Shown here one piece after another: positions 30,336 to 40,901 of a stretch of 64,000 nt of DNA. The position numbers and the translations under genes were made by a program. Each line of letters opens with the position of its first letter. Position 1 is the stretch's first letter. The stretch spans positions 1 to 64,000 of the forward strand of contig JAJJLU010003509.1 in the NCBI GenBank assembly GCA_023807065.1, read 5' to 3'. Origin of the DNA: Isotricha intestinalis. Taxonomy: Eukaryota > Ciliophora > Litostomatea > Vestibuliferida > Isotrichidae. The notes under the pieces were generated by a model, which saw only the letters and a program-made list of their open reading frames with translations, was not told the DNA's origin and ran no database searches.

Positions 30336-31319
30336 TTAATTATTAAATTTATTAGCGAGAGCATTCATTTTTTTATTTCCTTTCTGAATTAATTCAACCA
30401 GTGAAAAATGAATAATTTCTGGTCCTTCTAAATCTCTTTCACTTAAAATATCATTTTGAACTGTATTAATACAATTATTATTATAACTTAAATTATTATT
30501 ATCATTATTATTTTTTTTTTCTTTATTTAAATCATTAATTGAATTCGAAGAACTTATGTTTAAATTATTTAAATATATATTTTCCTTTTTATTTATTAAT
30601 TTTGAACTTAAACAACGAAAAGATTTTTTTTCTATTTCATTTTCAGTTTTTATATTTTTGTATAGTTCATTTTCAAATTCTAAATTTTCTTTTTGTTTTT
30701 CTTTATTTAATTTGATTGAATGTCTTACACTATTAACAGTCATTCCAATTTGTTTTAAATTTAATAATTTATTTTTTCCTATTTCTTTCACTTTAGAATT
30801 AAAATTTTTTTTTGTAAATTTATTTATTTTCTGAGAATTAAATAATTTTTCATTTGAAGAGCTTTGAGAATTATTATTTTTTGAATTTGTGTTTACTTTT
30901 ATAATTTCACCTATTTTTTTTCTTTGATATAAAGTTTTAACAAACTTATTATTATAATTATTATAAACTTTACTACTATGATTAATTATTCTAAAACTAA
31001 TATTATTTGCAATATTTTTATTTACAGATATATTATTATTATTAGTATTATTAAATGATGTTGTAAATTTTGTATTTTTAAATTCTGTTTCTGTTGAATA
31101 TATATTTATATTTGAATTTTTTATTTTATTTCTTGTTTTATGATGTAATGAACTTATTTTTTCTAAATAATTTTCATAATTTAAGTTTTTAACTATTGAA
31201 GCACTTGAACTTTTCAATAAATTTTTATTTAACTTTTTTTTATTCAATGATGAATCTATTATTTTATTTGACGAGGATGATGTACTCATTTTAATAAATA
31301 TTATTTTTTTATTATTCAT
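30336..31319 (-). CDS. Ser/Asn/Lys-rich protein, unknown function
   Basis: The frame encodes 327 residues, mostly low-complexity Ser, Asn and Lys. A short Lys/Glu coiled-coil segment lies at ~200-232. The last ~30 residues are more ordered: LEGPEIIHFSLVELIQKGNK. I recognise no domain. Met11 (MSTSSSS, ATG at 31289) may be the true start, because starting at 31319 leaves just 22 bp to the divergent ATG at 31342. The upstream ten residues read like A/T-rich leader sequence. Confidence 0.55.
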   Translation of the reverse strand: MNNKKIIFIKMSTSSSSNKIIDSSLNKKKLNKNLLKSSSASIVKNLNYENYLEKISSLHHKTRNKIKNSNINIYSTETEFKNTKFTTSFNNTNNNNISVNKNIANNISFRIINHSSKVYNNYNNKFVKTLYQRKKIGEIIKVNTNSKNNNSQSSSNEKLFNSQKINKFTKKNFNSKVKEIGKNKLLNLKQIGMTVNSVRHSIKLNKEKQKENLEFENELYKNIKTENEIEKKSFRCLSSKLINKKENIYLNNLNISSSNSINDLNKEKKNNNDNNNLSYNNNCINTVQNDILSERDLEGPEIIHFSLVELIQKGNKKMNALANKFNN

Positions 31320-31341
31320 AATTTAATAAATATATATTTTA

Positions 31342-32181
31342 ATGGATGAAAAAGTTCCCAATTTAGAAAACGAAAAAGAAGATTTAAATTATAATATTTT
31401 TCAAAAAATTAAAAGTATATTTATTAAATTTAATAATGATAAAAAGATTAAATTAAGAAAAATTGATATTTCTAAAATTTTCAATTTATATGAAATAAAA
31501 GAGAAAGAAATAATAAATTATATTTTATTTCCAAAATATAAAAAAATAAATATTTTAGATGAAATATTATCATTAAAAGAACAAGGTAATTTAAAAATAA
31601 AAGAAAATATAGATGAAGCTATAAAAAAATATGATGAAGCAATAAAAATAATATATGATTATGAAGATAGTGAAAAAAAAGATTTAAATATACTTAAACA
31701 AGTAATTTACCAAAAAAAATTAATATTATCAAATAAAAGTCAAATGTTATTAAAACAAAAAAAATATTTTTCTTCAATAGAAATTGATAAATATATTATT
31801 GAAAATGTAGATAATAAATTTGATAAATCTTATGCAAGATTAATTTCAAATTATTTATCTTTGGATAATATTTCAGATGCAAAATATTATAGTGAACAAA
31901 TGAAGAATTTATTCAATAAAGAAATATTAGATAAATATAATGATATATTTAATAGATTAAAACAAAAAGAAGAAGAAAAAAATTCTTTTTTAAAAACTTT
32001 TTATAAAAAAAGTAAAAAAAATGAAAATAAAACAATTCAAACTTATAAAGAAAATTTAATAAATGAATCAAATCAAAAAAAACAAAAAAATTTTTGGAAA
32101 ATGGTTTTTCATAGTACAATGTTTATAGGAAGTGGAATAGCATTATATATATTATATAAAAAAAGAAGTAATTTCATCTAA
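31342..32181 (+). CDS. tail-anchored TPR-like protein
   Basis: The frame encodes 279 residues. Residues ~70-195 form paired helices in the style of tetratricopeptide repeats: NLKIKENIDEAIKKYDEAIK opens the first pair, followed by SNKSQMLLKQKKYFSSIEID. A charged linker follows, and then a single C-terminal hydrophobic helix (~253-270, MFIGSGIALYILY) with the basic tail KKRSNFI. That end is typical of tail-anchored proteins of mitochondrial or peroxisomal outer membranes, as in FKBP8- or FIS1-like TPR proteins. Targeting and chaperone binding are inferences. Confidence 0.65.
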   Translation: MDEKVPNLENEKEDLNYNIFQKIKSIFIKFNNDKKIKLRKIDISKIFNLYEIKEKEIINYILFPKYKKINILDEILSLKEQGNLKIKENIDEAIKKYDEAIKIIYDYEDSEKKDLNILKQVIYQKKLILSNKSQMLLKQKKYFSSIEIDKYIIENVDNKFDKSYARLISNYLSLDNISDAKYYSEQMKNLFNKEILDKYNDIFNRLKQKEEEKNSFLKTFYKKSKKNENKTIQTYKENLINESNQKKQKNFWKMVFHSTMFIGSGIALYILYKKRSNFI

Positions 32182-32449
32182 ATAAATAATGAATTAATAT
32201 TATTAATTAAAATATAATTTTATGAAAGAAGAAATTATTTTTATCTATTATTTTAATTAATATTAATATATGAAAACAATTATACTTTATATATTTTTGT
32301 TTATATATATTTTAGAAAAAATATTTTTTTATTTTTTTTAATTTGAAAATAAATAAATTTATTAGAAATTGAATTAATAAAATTAATTTATAAAAACATA
32401 AAAAGAAACAAAGAAAATTTAAATAATAATAATTAAATTGTTAAAAAAT

Positions 32450-33343
32450 ATGAGTTCTGAAAATTTAATATTAAATATTATTCCCCAAGAAAATTTTTAT
32501 AAATATTTAAAAATATTATGTGATATATTAATGGTATTTTCTCCAAGTATAGGTTATATAGCACAAGCAATGAAATTTAAGGAAACAAAATCATCAGAAG
32601 GTTTTTCAAAATATATGTGTTTAATATTATTATTTGCAAACTTATTAAGAATTTTTTTTTGGATAGGAAAACAATTTACAATAGTTCTTTTATATCAATC
32701 AATAATAGTAATTTTATCTCAATTTTATTTAATTCATCAAAGTTTAAAATATGATAAATCAATAAAATTAGATAATAAAATAGAAAAAAGTAAAGAAAAA
32801 ATAATAAAAGATTATTTGAAAATATCTCATTTATTTAAAAGTGAAAATTTTTGGAAATGGGAAAATGAATTAGAATACTATAAATTTATAATAATATTTA
32901 TAATATCATTTTCAATAATTAGTAATTTAATCGGATTTCAAAATAAAATATTTATAGATATTATAGGATTAATAAGTGCATTTTTAGAATCAATAATAGG
33001 AATTCCTCAAATCAAAAATAATTTCATTACTAAAAATGTTTCTAATATATCTTTTATAATGATATTTATGTGGTTAGGAGGAGATATATTTAAAACTATA
33101 TATTATATTTATTCTAATTCTCCTATTCAAATGATTTTTTGTGGTTTTCTTGTTGTTTTCTTAGATATTATTTTATCTTTTCAAATTATTATTTATTCTG
33201 AAAATAAATTGAATGAAAACAAAAAATTTTATAAAGATGAAGAAGCAATGGATTTAATTAATGAAATTGATGATGATGATGATTTAAAAATTAATGTAGA
33301 TATTAAAAAAATTAATAAGAAAAAATTGAAAAATGAAAAATAA
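32450..33343 (+). CDS. SLC66A2: PQ-loop transporter-like protein, SLC66A2 (PQLC1) type
   Basis: I start at ATG 32450 (MSSENLILN), as there is no upstream in-frame ATG; 297 residues. Seven hydrophobic helices are visible. The first PQ-loop reads SIGYIAQAMKF, with GFSKYMCLILLFANLLRIFFW after it. The second reads IGIPQIKNNF, followed by SFIMIFMWLGGDIFKTIYY. Both phrases follow human SLC66A2 closely. The SLC66 family includes lysosomal amino-acid exporters; SLC66A2 acts at endosomes and the trans-Golgi and is linked to lipid flipping control in yeast and animals. The C-terminus is acidic then basic. Confidence 0.88.
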   Translation: MSSENLILNIIPQENFYKYLKILCDILMVFSPSIGYIAQAMKFKETKSSEGFSKYMCLILLFANLLRIFFWIGKQFTIVLLYQSIIVILSQFYLIHQSLKYDKSIKLDNKIEKSKEKIIKDYLKISHLFKSENFWKWENELEYYKFIIIFIISFSIISNLIGFQNKIFIDIIGLISAFLESIIGIPQIKNNFITKNVSNISFIMIFMWLGGDIFKTIYYIYSNSPIQMIFCGFLVVFLDIILSFQIIIYSENKLNENKKFYKDEEAMDLINEIDDDDDLKINVDIKKINKKKLKNEK

Positions 33344-33469
33344 TTAAAAAATTTATTATTGCTAATTAAAATATTATATTTAAATATAATATTTATAATT
33401 AAAACAATGGCCTTATCAAATGTAAAAGTAAAAATGAGCATTTATATAAAATAATTGCAAATAAAAAAT

Positions 33470-34831
33470 TTATACAAATTTTGTTTTATCTTGATTTCCA
33501 TTATCAATATTCATTTGATCAGCAGGATTAAAATTATTGTTTTTTTGTTGTTCATTTTTATCTTGATGAATTTGTTTTTGTTTTTTTTCTTTTTTCAATT
33601 TTTCAAAATCTTTCATACTCATTAAAGAAGCTTCAATATAAGTTCTTCCAATTTGAAGATGGATTTTTTTTTCTTTAATAGTTAAAGGTTTTTTTAATAA
33701 AACTAAAGTTCCAAATTTACTTTTTAAATCTCTTAATAATAATCTTCCACTTTGAATATCATATTTTAAACAAGCATGACTTCTACTAACACTAATATCA
33801 TTTATTCTAACATCACTTTCATGTCCTCTTCCAATTGTAATATTTTCTCCTGTTAATTTTATAACATGAATTGATTTAATGTTACAATTTTCTTTCATTT
33901 GATTTAATGATTCTAAAATAATATAATCACAATCTGGTCTTTCAATTTCAATTAAATCAAAGACTTCATTTCTTCCATTAATTTTAAATCTAACTATAAA
34001 AAATAATTAAATAAAATATAACTTACAAGGATAAGGAGTTTTACAAATTTCACAATTGAAAGATTTAATATTATAACTTTTTACAGTTTTTTTTTCATTT
34101 TCCTTAATAACTAATTTAGTTTCCATCCATTTCTTAATGCAAAAATAATGTGCAAATCTAATTCCACCAGCACAAGAACAAATATGAACTAAAGGATTAT
34201 CAATTTCATTACTATCACCATAACAAATTTTACACATATTTTCTTCTCCTGCTATTGTATCAGCTGCTTTTGCTTCAAATATGAAATTAAATACTGGTTG
34301 GGAATTTATATTTAATGCATCTATATCATAATTTTTAGGATCTGTTGGAGTTGTTATTATATCTATTATATCCATTCTTTCAGGAATGTGAATTTCATTT
34401 AATGCATATTTTACTCTTCCTAATTTTATTAAATCATTTTTACATAAATAATAATCATCATTTGTATTCATTACTGTTTGATTATTTGTTGAATTTTGTG
34501 ATTCTTCATGTTTTAGAACATACCATATTTTATTTGAAAGATCTGTTATATTTTTTTCAGTTGGTTCCATTAATACTTGAACTGGATTTTCTATATTATA
34601 TTTATCTACTTTCTCATATTTTACATCTAATAACATCTCCTCATCTGATTGTAAATCATTTTTATAGGGAACTGTCTTTATTTCATGCTTTTTACGTGCT
34701 ATTATCACTGATTCTGCTAATACTGCATTCAAATTTTTTGTCTGGTTTGATTCATAATCGTATAAACCATGAGAATCACGAACCCATGTTTTTGTAAAGA
34801 GACTTAAAACAAAATGCTTCTCGTTACTCAT
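33470..34831 (-). CDS. RING-CH (MARCH-type) and FHA-domain protein
   Basis: Exon 1 (34831-34027) and exon 2 (33993-33470) join across a 33-nt intron to give 442 residues. Residues ~200-272 hold a C4HC3 RING-CH: CKIC, CSCAGGIRFAHYFCIKKW, CEIC, ending KTPYPF. The FHA domain follows directly (~300-390): NITIGRGHESDVRINDISVS, RSHACLKY, then KFGTLVLL. FHA modules bind phosphothreonine and RING-CH domains recruit E2 enzymes. Together they suggest a phosphorylation-directed ubiquitin ligase. There is no membrane helix, unlike most MARCH ligases. The last ~50 residues are Lys/Gln/Asn-rich. Confidence 0.88.
33994..34026 (-). other. 33-nt intron, RING-CH/FHA gene
   Basis: The donor is GTAAGT and the acceptor TATAG on the minus strand. 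Removal turns PYPCKLYF-stop into PYPFRFKING, linking the RING-CH and FHA parts in one frame. Confidence 0.8.
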
Positions 34832-35191
34832 TTTTTATCTTTTTTTTTTTTAAAGTTTTTTTTATTTATTTTGACATACTATTTTATAAATTTTTATAAA
34901 AAGTGGAATTTACTCTTTAAAATTTTTTTAATTTTTTTTCAAAGCTAAAATGATTATTAATTTATTTATTTTTTATCTTTATTTAAATATTAGTAAATAA
35001 GAAATATTTATCTATTTTGTATTGATTTATTAAGAAAAAATAGTTAAATGCCACCTTGTTAATAAATTTAATTGATAAAAATAAAAAAAACTATTTTTTT
35101 AAACAAAAATAATAAAAAAATTAATATCCCAAAATAAAATTTAAAAATAAATAAAAATTATATATTAACGGAAAAAGGACAATCAATAAAA
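34832..35191. other. AT-rich intergenic region
   Basis: No gene seen. It lies between two minus-strand genes. Confidence 0.5.
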
Positions 35192-36340
35192 TTAATAAAG
35201 CCATTCCTGTGGAATTTCCTTTAAAATATGTTCTTTAGGATTAAAAAGAATAAGTTCATGATCTCCTCCATAAGCAAACAAATAATAATCTTGACTGACT
35301 TCACTTCTTTGAAGAAGGAAAGTTTCACTGAAGCAAGTAGCAAAAGGTAAATTATATTTAGATTTTTGTAGAAGATAATCACCTTCAGTGAATTTAATCA
35401 CAGAAGGTTGTGAAGTAGCATTATGACTTCCACCAAAAAAATAAAAACATCCATCATTTCTAATAAAGGAAATTCCACAATATGTTCTTGGCATATTTAA
35501 TCCATAATAATTGTTTAAAGGAAGTAATTTCCATTTTTCAGTAAATGGTTCTGCTTTAACATCTAATTTTTCATAATTATCGGAAACTCCTCCAATTTCA
35601 TCACAATAACCCATGAAAACATATAAATATCTTTCATTAACATAACAAAGAGAAGAATCTTTTCTAGTATAATTCATATCTGGGAATTGAGTATAAGTTT
35701 CTTTTTGAGTATCTAAACAAGTTATTTTTTTACTTCCAGCACCACCGACAATGAAAACTTTATAATAACCACAATAAATCATAGAATGTCTTTGACGAGG
35801 ATATTTCATATTAGGAAAAGCAACAACTGCATTAGTATCAGCATCATAATAACAAGATTGATATTCATGATTTACACCTCCTGTTATAACTAATTGATTT
35901 TCTTGTAAAACATGACAACTTCTTGAATTATATGGAAATTTCATTGTTTCATAAAATGAAAGTGATGATGACATTGACGGACAAACTTTTAACCATTTCA
36001 TACTTAAAATTTTATATAATATTATCCAACAATCTCCTTCTATATATGATATTAATACTGTTTGCTTTTCATATTTTTTTAATGTTGAATTTAATGTTAA
36101 ATAAATGTCAAATTCATCTTTCTTTGAAAATAAAAACATGTGTTTTAATGTCCATGTGTCAAATCCTCCTATATCATGGTCATTGTATTCCATTTTGTAG
36201 TTTAGGGAATATAATCCTAGTTTTTCTAATATTAAAGTCTTTATGTCCTCAATTTTTATATTTGGGTCTACTAATTGGTTAAATTTAAATTCTTTGTCTA
36301 AATATATGTTTATTATATATTTGTTATCCAGACTATCCAT
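35192..36340 (-). CDS. Kelch-repeat beta-propeller protein
   Basis: The frame encodes 382 residues. Residues ~1-85 are mixed alpha/beta, possibly a ubiquitin-like or DWNN-like fold (weak). From ~135 onward there are Kelch-style repeats: RSCHVLQENQLVITGG, RHSMIYCGYYKVFIVGG, DSSLCYVNERYLYVFMG, TYCGISFIRNDGCFYFFGG and a last blade YYLFAYGG. The Gly-Gly doublets preceded by hydrophobic strands define about five or six blades. Kelch propellers bind partner proteins, often as ubiquitin-ligase adaptors, but no BTB domain is present. It is divergent from AP-1 sigma, 138 bp apart. Confidence 0.85.
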   Translation of the reverse strand: MDSLDNKYIINIYLDKEFKFNQLVDPNIKIEDIKTLILEKLGLYSLNYKMEYNDHDIGGFDTWTLKHMFLFSKKDEFDIYLTLNSTLKKYEKQTVLISYIEGDCWIILYKILSMKWLKVCPSMSSSLSFYETMKFPYNSRSCHVLQENQLVITGGVNHEYQSCYYDADTNAVVAFPNMKYPRQRHSMIYCGYYKVFIVGGAGSKKITCLDTQKETYTQFPDMNYTRKDSSLCYVNERYLYVFMGYCDEIGGVSDNYEKLDVKAEPFTEKWKLLPLNNYYGLNMPRTYCGISFIRNDGCFYFFGGSHNATSQPSVIKFTEGDYLLQKSKYNLPFATCFSETFLLQRSEVSQDYYLFAYGGDHELILFNPKEHILKEIPQEWLY

Positions 36341-36478
36341 TTTAAAATCATTTTTTTTTATTTTTTTTATTTTTTTTAAATGGAGAATTTTTATTTTTTT
36401 TTATATTAATTTTTGGGGAATATATAGTAAATATAATCAATAAATAAAAAAATTAAAAATATTAAACCATTAAAAAAA

Positions 36479-36946
36479 ATGATTCACTGTATAATGTTAA
36501 TAAATCGTCAAGGAAAAATAAGATTAGTGAAATGGTATGAAGCAAATTTTATTCAAGATAAATATAAATATATGAGAGAAGTAGCAGTAACAGTAATAGG
36601 AAGATCAAGTAGACTTTGTAATTTTTTAGAATGGGGAGAATATAAAATAGTTTATAAGAGATATGCATCATTATATTTTATAACATTAGTTGATAAAGAT
36701 GATAATGAATTAATTATTCTTGAAATGATTCATCATTTTGTTGAATGTCTTGATAGATATTTTGGAAGTGTTTGTGAATTAGATATTATTTTTAATTATC
36801 ATAAAGCTTATTATATTGTAGAAGAAATTTTAGCCGCTGGATTCATTCAAGAAAGTGATAAAAAAGGAATTTTGAGGTCTCTTCAACAACAAGATTCTCT
36901 TCTTCAAGAAGAAAAAGAAATTGAATATAATTCTAATAAGAATTAA
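36479..36946 (+). CDS. AP1S: AP-1 complex sigma subunit
   Basis: The frame encodes 155 residues, the family's normal length. It matches sigma-1 adaptins end to end: INRQGKIRLVKWYEA, RLCNFLEWGEYKIVYKRYAS, LYFITLVDKDDNELI, LEMIHHFVECLDRYFGSVCE, LDIIFNYHKAYYIVEEILAA. The 'CNFLEW...K.VYKRYASLYF' and 'YFGNVCELDIIF' wording separates the small adaptins from other longins, and AP-1 is favoured over AP-2 by 'CSFLEW' like spelling. AP-1 sorts cargo into clathrin carriers between trans-Golgi and endosomes. Sigma forms the dileucine-signal site with gamma. Confidence 0.95.
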   Translation: MIHCIMLINRQGKIRLVKWYEANFIQDKYKYMREVAVTVIGRSSRLCNFLEWGEYKIVYKRYASLYFITLVDKDDNELIILEMIHHFVECLDRYFGSVCELDIIFNYHKAYYIVEEILAAGFIQESDKKGILRSLQQQDSLLQEEKEIEYNSNKN

Positions 36947-37001
36947 AAACAAATTTTTTTTTAAATTTTAAAAAAAATTTTTTTTAAATTTTAATTTTTA
37001 T

Positions 37002-39866
37002 TTAATCTTCATCACTATTATCTTCCTCACTATTTTGGAAAAAATTATCACTGTTTGTTTTTTGGAAATTATTCATTCCAGGTTTTATATTATTTTCACT
37101 TTGTTCTTCTTCAATAATTTGATTAACATTATTATTTTGATTAGGAATATTTTGTTGAAGATCATTTATATTTAATCCTAAATTTTCAGAATTTTGAATA
37201 TTTTGAATATGTTTAGGTAAATTTTCATTATATTGTTTAAGTAATAATAAATCAAGTCCAGTTTTATTTTTATTAACATTGTTATAATTTCTATTTATTT
37301 TTAAATTTCCTTTTTCATCAATATCAGAATCAGAAATATCTTGTCCTTTAGAAATAGAATTATCATCATTATTACTTTCTTCAATTTCATGTTGAATAAT
37401 ATGTTGTTCAGAATATTTAATCATATCATATGTATTATTTATTTTTGCATCACTTATATAAGATGAAGTTTGAGAAACTTCATATTCTTCTAAATTTATT
37501 TTATGAGGCATTCTAAAATATTGTTCTAAATCATCAAGTTGAATTTTTGTATTTTCATCAAAAATTTTATCATCTACTTTCTCTTTTTTTAAAATTTCAT
37601 TTTCTTTAATATTTTTAATTGAGGGTTTTTTTTTCCCACTTATTCTTACACTAGATCTACTTTCACTTAAATTAATATTATTATTATATCTTTGTGATTC
37701 ATTTTTATTATTTTTATCTGTTATATTTATTTTTGTTTTTACTAAATTTTGACCTTGTAATTTTTGCATTACTTTCCTTGATATTTCATCTATATTTGGA
37801 ATATTATTATTTAATTGAGAAGGATATAAAATTTGAACTGGTTGTTTATTATTATTTAAGTTATTTAATGCTGATTCTATTCCACCAAATTTTTGTTCTA
37901 AACTTAATATTAATTTCTCTAATAAATTATTATTTTGATTATTCATATTATTATTTGTTATTATTTCCTTTTCTATTACACGAACTATTTCATTTTTATT
38001 ATTATCATTTTTTAAATTATTATTTTGATTTCTTAAAGGAATAATATTTTCTTTTATTTCTTTTTTTGGAATAACTTTCTTTTTATTAATAATATCATTA
38101 TCAGAATTATTATTTAATAATCCTATTCTTACAGCATTTCTAATATAATTTTCTATTTGTTCTTTAGTTAAATTATTAAAATCATCATCAGAGAAAAATT
38201 CTTTATTTTCTTCTTTAATTTCATTTCTATAAGGCTCATTATTTCCCTTTAAATCTTTAGTTACAATTTTATCAATACAAACTTTTAATAATTCATCTTC
38301 AATATATTTTCTTTGTTCTACTTCACCAGGTTCAACTTGCATCATAGTAATTTCGTTTCTATTAATTGGTTTAATATTTTTTATTTCTTTATTAATAATA
38401 TTTTGGTCATATTTTGGTTTTTCTGGTATTTCATTATAAATTATAGGATTTTCTTTTTTTTCTTTTTTAAAATTTTGTAATGTTATTACACTCTTTTGAT
38501 TTCCCATTGAATAATCTTCGAAAGGATTTAAATTTTCAGGTTTATTTACATTTACATATTTATATGAATTATCTATTGTTTTTATTTGTCCTTTCATTTC
38601 ATTCATTTTTCTTTTATATTCTTTCATTCTTTCTAACACACTTAATTTTGAATAATCTACTTTTTCTTCTTTTGGAATTTGATATGTTTTATTTTGATTT
38701 AATGGAATATTGGTTTCTTTTGTTTTTTTGGGAATTTTAGTTGTGTTATTTTTATCTATTTTTGATTTGGAATTTGCTAAATTTTGATTAAATATATTTT
38801 TGCTATTATCAAATTCACTTAATGAACTTTTTGTCATATTTAAATTTGATGAAGGTGATGTTGGGAAATCTAAATTATATGAATAATTTATTTTTTGTTT
38901 TGGTTTTTCTAATTTTTTCATTTCTGGAATATTACTTTTATATTCATTTAATATTCTATCTTTTTCCAAATTAATATTATTTAAATCATTTTTAAAATCA
39001 TTATAATCTATTTCATCTAATATTTTACTTTTTATTGAGTTTGGATCTTTTTTACTTATTCCTCTTATATTTGTATCTAATTTTGGCTTTCCTATTATAT
39101 TTTTTAAATTTTTTTTTTCTGTGTCTTCTACTACTTTATTTAATTTTTCATTAAAATTTGTTCCTAATTTATTCATTTCTTCAGTTAAATTTGTCATTGT
39201 ATTTTTTAAATTTGATATTTCTTTTATTAATTTTTGATTTTCTTTATTTTGATTTTGGTCTTTTTTAATTTTGGGATTTGGAACTTTAAAATTATTTCTT
39301 TTATTTAAATTTGAATGTTTTAAATTTATATTTTCATAATTTTGAGCATTAATATCGTTGAATGTATTACTGTTTTTATTATAATCAAATTGATTATTAT
39401 TTTGTTTATTTGATAATTCTTTTACTTGTTCTTTTAATTCATTTATATTATTATAAAGGGGAGTTAACATTTCTTTTAAAATTGGATTATTTATTTTATT
39501 TTTGTTTTTTTCAATTTCATCTTTTCTCATATTATATATTATAAAATCTTGAAGTGATCTTTGAGTTTCTTGAAGAATATCAACATTCCTTTCCATTAAT
39601 TTGTTTTGAGTATATATTATATTCATTTGCTGTGATGATATTCCATTATTATTCATATTTTGAGGCTCAAATTCATTTTTGTTTTCATTGAAAAATTTAT
39701 TCATATCTTCTTCTGGTATTTTTTCTAAATTATTTTTGGATTCTTCTATTTCATTGGACAATACTTTTGAATCTAATTTATTTGTTTTTCTATTGAAAAA
39801 ATCAGCTTTTAATTTCTTTTCTCTTTCACTTAATTCAAATTTTGTGATTATACTATTATCATTCAT
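37002..39866 (-). CDS. large Asn/Lys/Glu-rich coiled-coil protein, unknown
   Basis: The frame encodes 954 residues with no intron needed. Most is low complexity (Asn, Lys, Glu, Ile). Short coiled-coil segments occur at about 95-170, 205-255 and 410-440. An ordered-looking block lies at ~505-590 (VEPGEVEQRKYIEDELLKVC, then LTKEQIENYIRNAVRIGLL). The C-terminus is acidic and ends EEDNSDED. The ordered block faintly recalls the ciliary protein TALPID3, but I would not assign it on this evidence. The long open frame in such AT-rich DNA is itself strong support that it is expressed. Confidence 0.7.
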   Translation of the reverse strand: MNDNSIITKFELSEREKKLKADFFNRKTNKLDSKVLSNEIEESKNNLEKIPEEDMNKFFNENKNEFEPQNMNNNGISSQQMNIIYTQNKLMERNVDILQETQRSLQDFIIYNMRKDEIEKNKNKINNPILKEMLTPLYNNINELKEQVKELSNKQNNNQFDYNKNSNTFNDINAQNYENINLKHSNLNKRNNFKVPNPKIKKDQNQNKENQKLIKEISNLKNTMTNLTEEMNKLGTNFNEKLNKVVEDTEKKNLKNIIGKPKLDTNIRGISKKDPNSIKSKILDEIDYNDFKNDLNNINLEKDRILNEYKSNIPEMKKLEKPKQKINYSYNLDFPTSPSSNLNMTKSSLSEFDNSKNIFNQNLANSKSKIDKNNTTKIPKKTKETNIPLNQNKTYQIPKEEKVDYSKLSVLERMKEYKRKMNEMKGQIKTIDNSYKYVNVNKPENLNPFEDYSMGNQKSVITLQNFKKEKKENPIIYNEIPEKPKYDQNIINKEIKNIKPINRNEITMMQVEPGEVEQRKYIEDELLKVCIDKIVTKDLKGNNEPYRNEIKEENKEFFSDDDFNNLTKEQIENYIRNAVRIGLLNNNSDNDIINKKKVIPKKEIKENIIPLRNQNNNLKNDNNKNEIVRVIEKEIITNNNMNNQNNNLLEKLILSLEQKFGGIESALNNLNNNKQPVQILYPSQLNNNIPNIDEISRKVMQKLQGQNLVKTKINITDKNNKNESQRYNNNINLSESRSSVRISGKKKPSIKNIKENEILKKEKVDDKIFDENTKIQLDDLEQYFRMPHKINLEEYEVSQTSSYISDAKINNTYDMIKYSEQHIIQHEIEESNNDDNSISKGQDISDSDIDEKGNLKINRNYNNVNKNKTGLDLLLLKQYNENLPKHIQNIQNSENLGLNINDLQQNIPNQNNNVNQIIEEEQSENNIKPGMNNFQKTNSDNFFQNSEEDNSDED

Positions 39867-39944
39867 TTTATTTAATATAGAAAAAAAAAAATTAAACTTT
39901 AAACAAAATTAAAAAAATCCCATATAAAAACATAACAAAAATAA

Positions 39945-40805
39945 ATGTCATCAGAAGAATTTTCCTTTTTAATTGTATCAGACATACATGACAACATAGA
40001 AAATACAAAAAAACTAATATTAGAAGTACAAAATAAGAAATTTGATTATGTAATATGTTTAGGAGATATAATATCAATCCCTCCAAAAATGCAGAATTTA
40101 AAAGAAATGGAAGAAAAATATTGTCCTAAAATGAAAGAAATATTTGAAGAATTGAAAAAAATAGGCCCAATAATTTGGGTTCCTGGAAATCATGAGCCTA
40201 AAATATCATTTGAAGAAAATTATGAAATAAATTCAAATTCAATGAATTTACATAAAAAATATAAAAAATTATCAAAAGACTTATATTTAATAGGAATAGG
40301 AGGATCAACACCAATATTAAATGGTAATAAATATTATCCAGAAATGATACCATTTAAATCATTAGATTTTAAAAATATAAAATATGAAGGTTACCCTTAT
40401 AATGTAGATAATACAAGTGAAAATTATATTAAGAGTGATTTATTATTATTAAAAGATTTAGAAAATATAATTAATAAAGTAAAAGAAGAAGGAGGTGAAA
40501 ATATTAAAATAATATTAATTAGTCATATTGGTCCTGTTTATACTTGGACTAATGTTTTAGTTATAGATGGTGAAGTTCTATATTTGGGAAGTAAAAATTT
40601 AGGAGACGTATTTGTTAAGGAAAAATCTTTTTTCTTAAATTTACATGGTCATTCACATGAAGCTAAAGGACTTATTTCTATTAATGAAAATCAATCTGTT
40701 TTAAATCCTGGAGATTTAGATCATGGAAATTATTCTACTTTGAAAATTAAAAAAAATCCAAATGATGAATGGGTTATTAGTGAAGTTACTTTGGATGTTC
40801 TTTAA
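39945..40805 (+). CDS. calcineurin-like metallophosphoesterase
   Basis: The frame encodes 286 residues. The metal-ligand motifs of the family appear in order: SDIHDN (DxH), LGDII (GD), WVPGNHEP (GNHE), ILISHIGP (a later His) and LHGHSHEAKG (GHxH). NPGDLDHGNYSTLKI near the end matches the usual closing strand. The second Asp block reads GDIISIP, where many members have GDxxD, so one ligand may come from another residue. Such enzymes hydrolyse phosphomonoesters, diesters or nucleotides; the substrate cannot be told. It is divergent from the large coiled-coil gene, 78 bp apart. Confidence 0.88.
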   Translation: MSSEEFSFLIVSDIHDNIENTKKLILEVQNKKFDYVICLGDIISIPPKMQNLKEMEEKYCPKMKEIFEELKKIGPIIWVPGNHEPKISFEENYEINSNSMNLHKKYKKLSKDLYLIGIGGSTPILNGNKYYPEMIPFKSLDFKNIKYEGYPYNVDNTSENYIKSDLLLLKDLENIINKVKEEGGENIKIILISHIGPVYTWTNVLVIDGEVLYLGSKNLGDVFVKEKSFFLNLHGHSHEAKGLISINENQSVLNPGDLDHGNYSTLKIKKNPNDEWVISEVTLDVL

Positions 40806-40901
40806 AAAAGGTATTTTCAATTTTTTCTTTTTTTTTGTTTTTTTAAAAACTTTTTAAATAAGAAAAATATAATAAATATTGAATATAAAAAGAAAATATA
40901 A

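Noticed and set aside
37002..39866. TALPID3 orthologue
   Set aside because: Only one short ordered block resembles it, and the remainder is low complexity; not enough to name.
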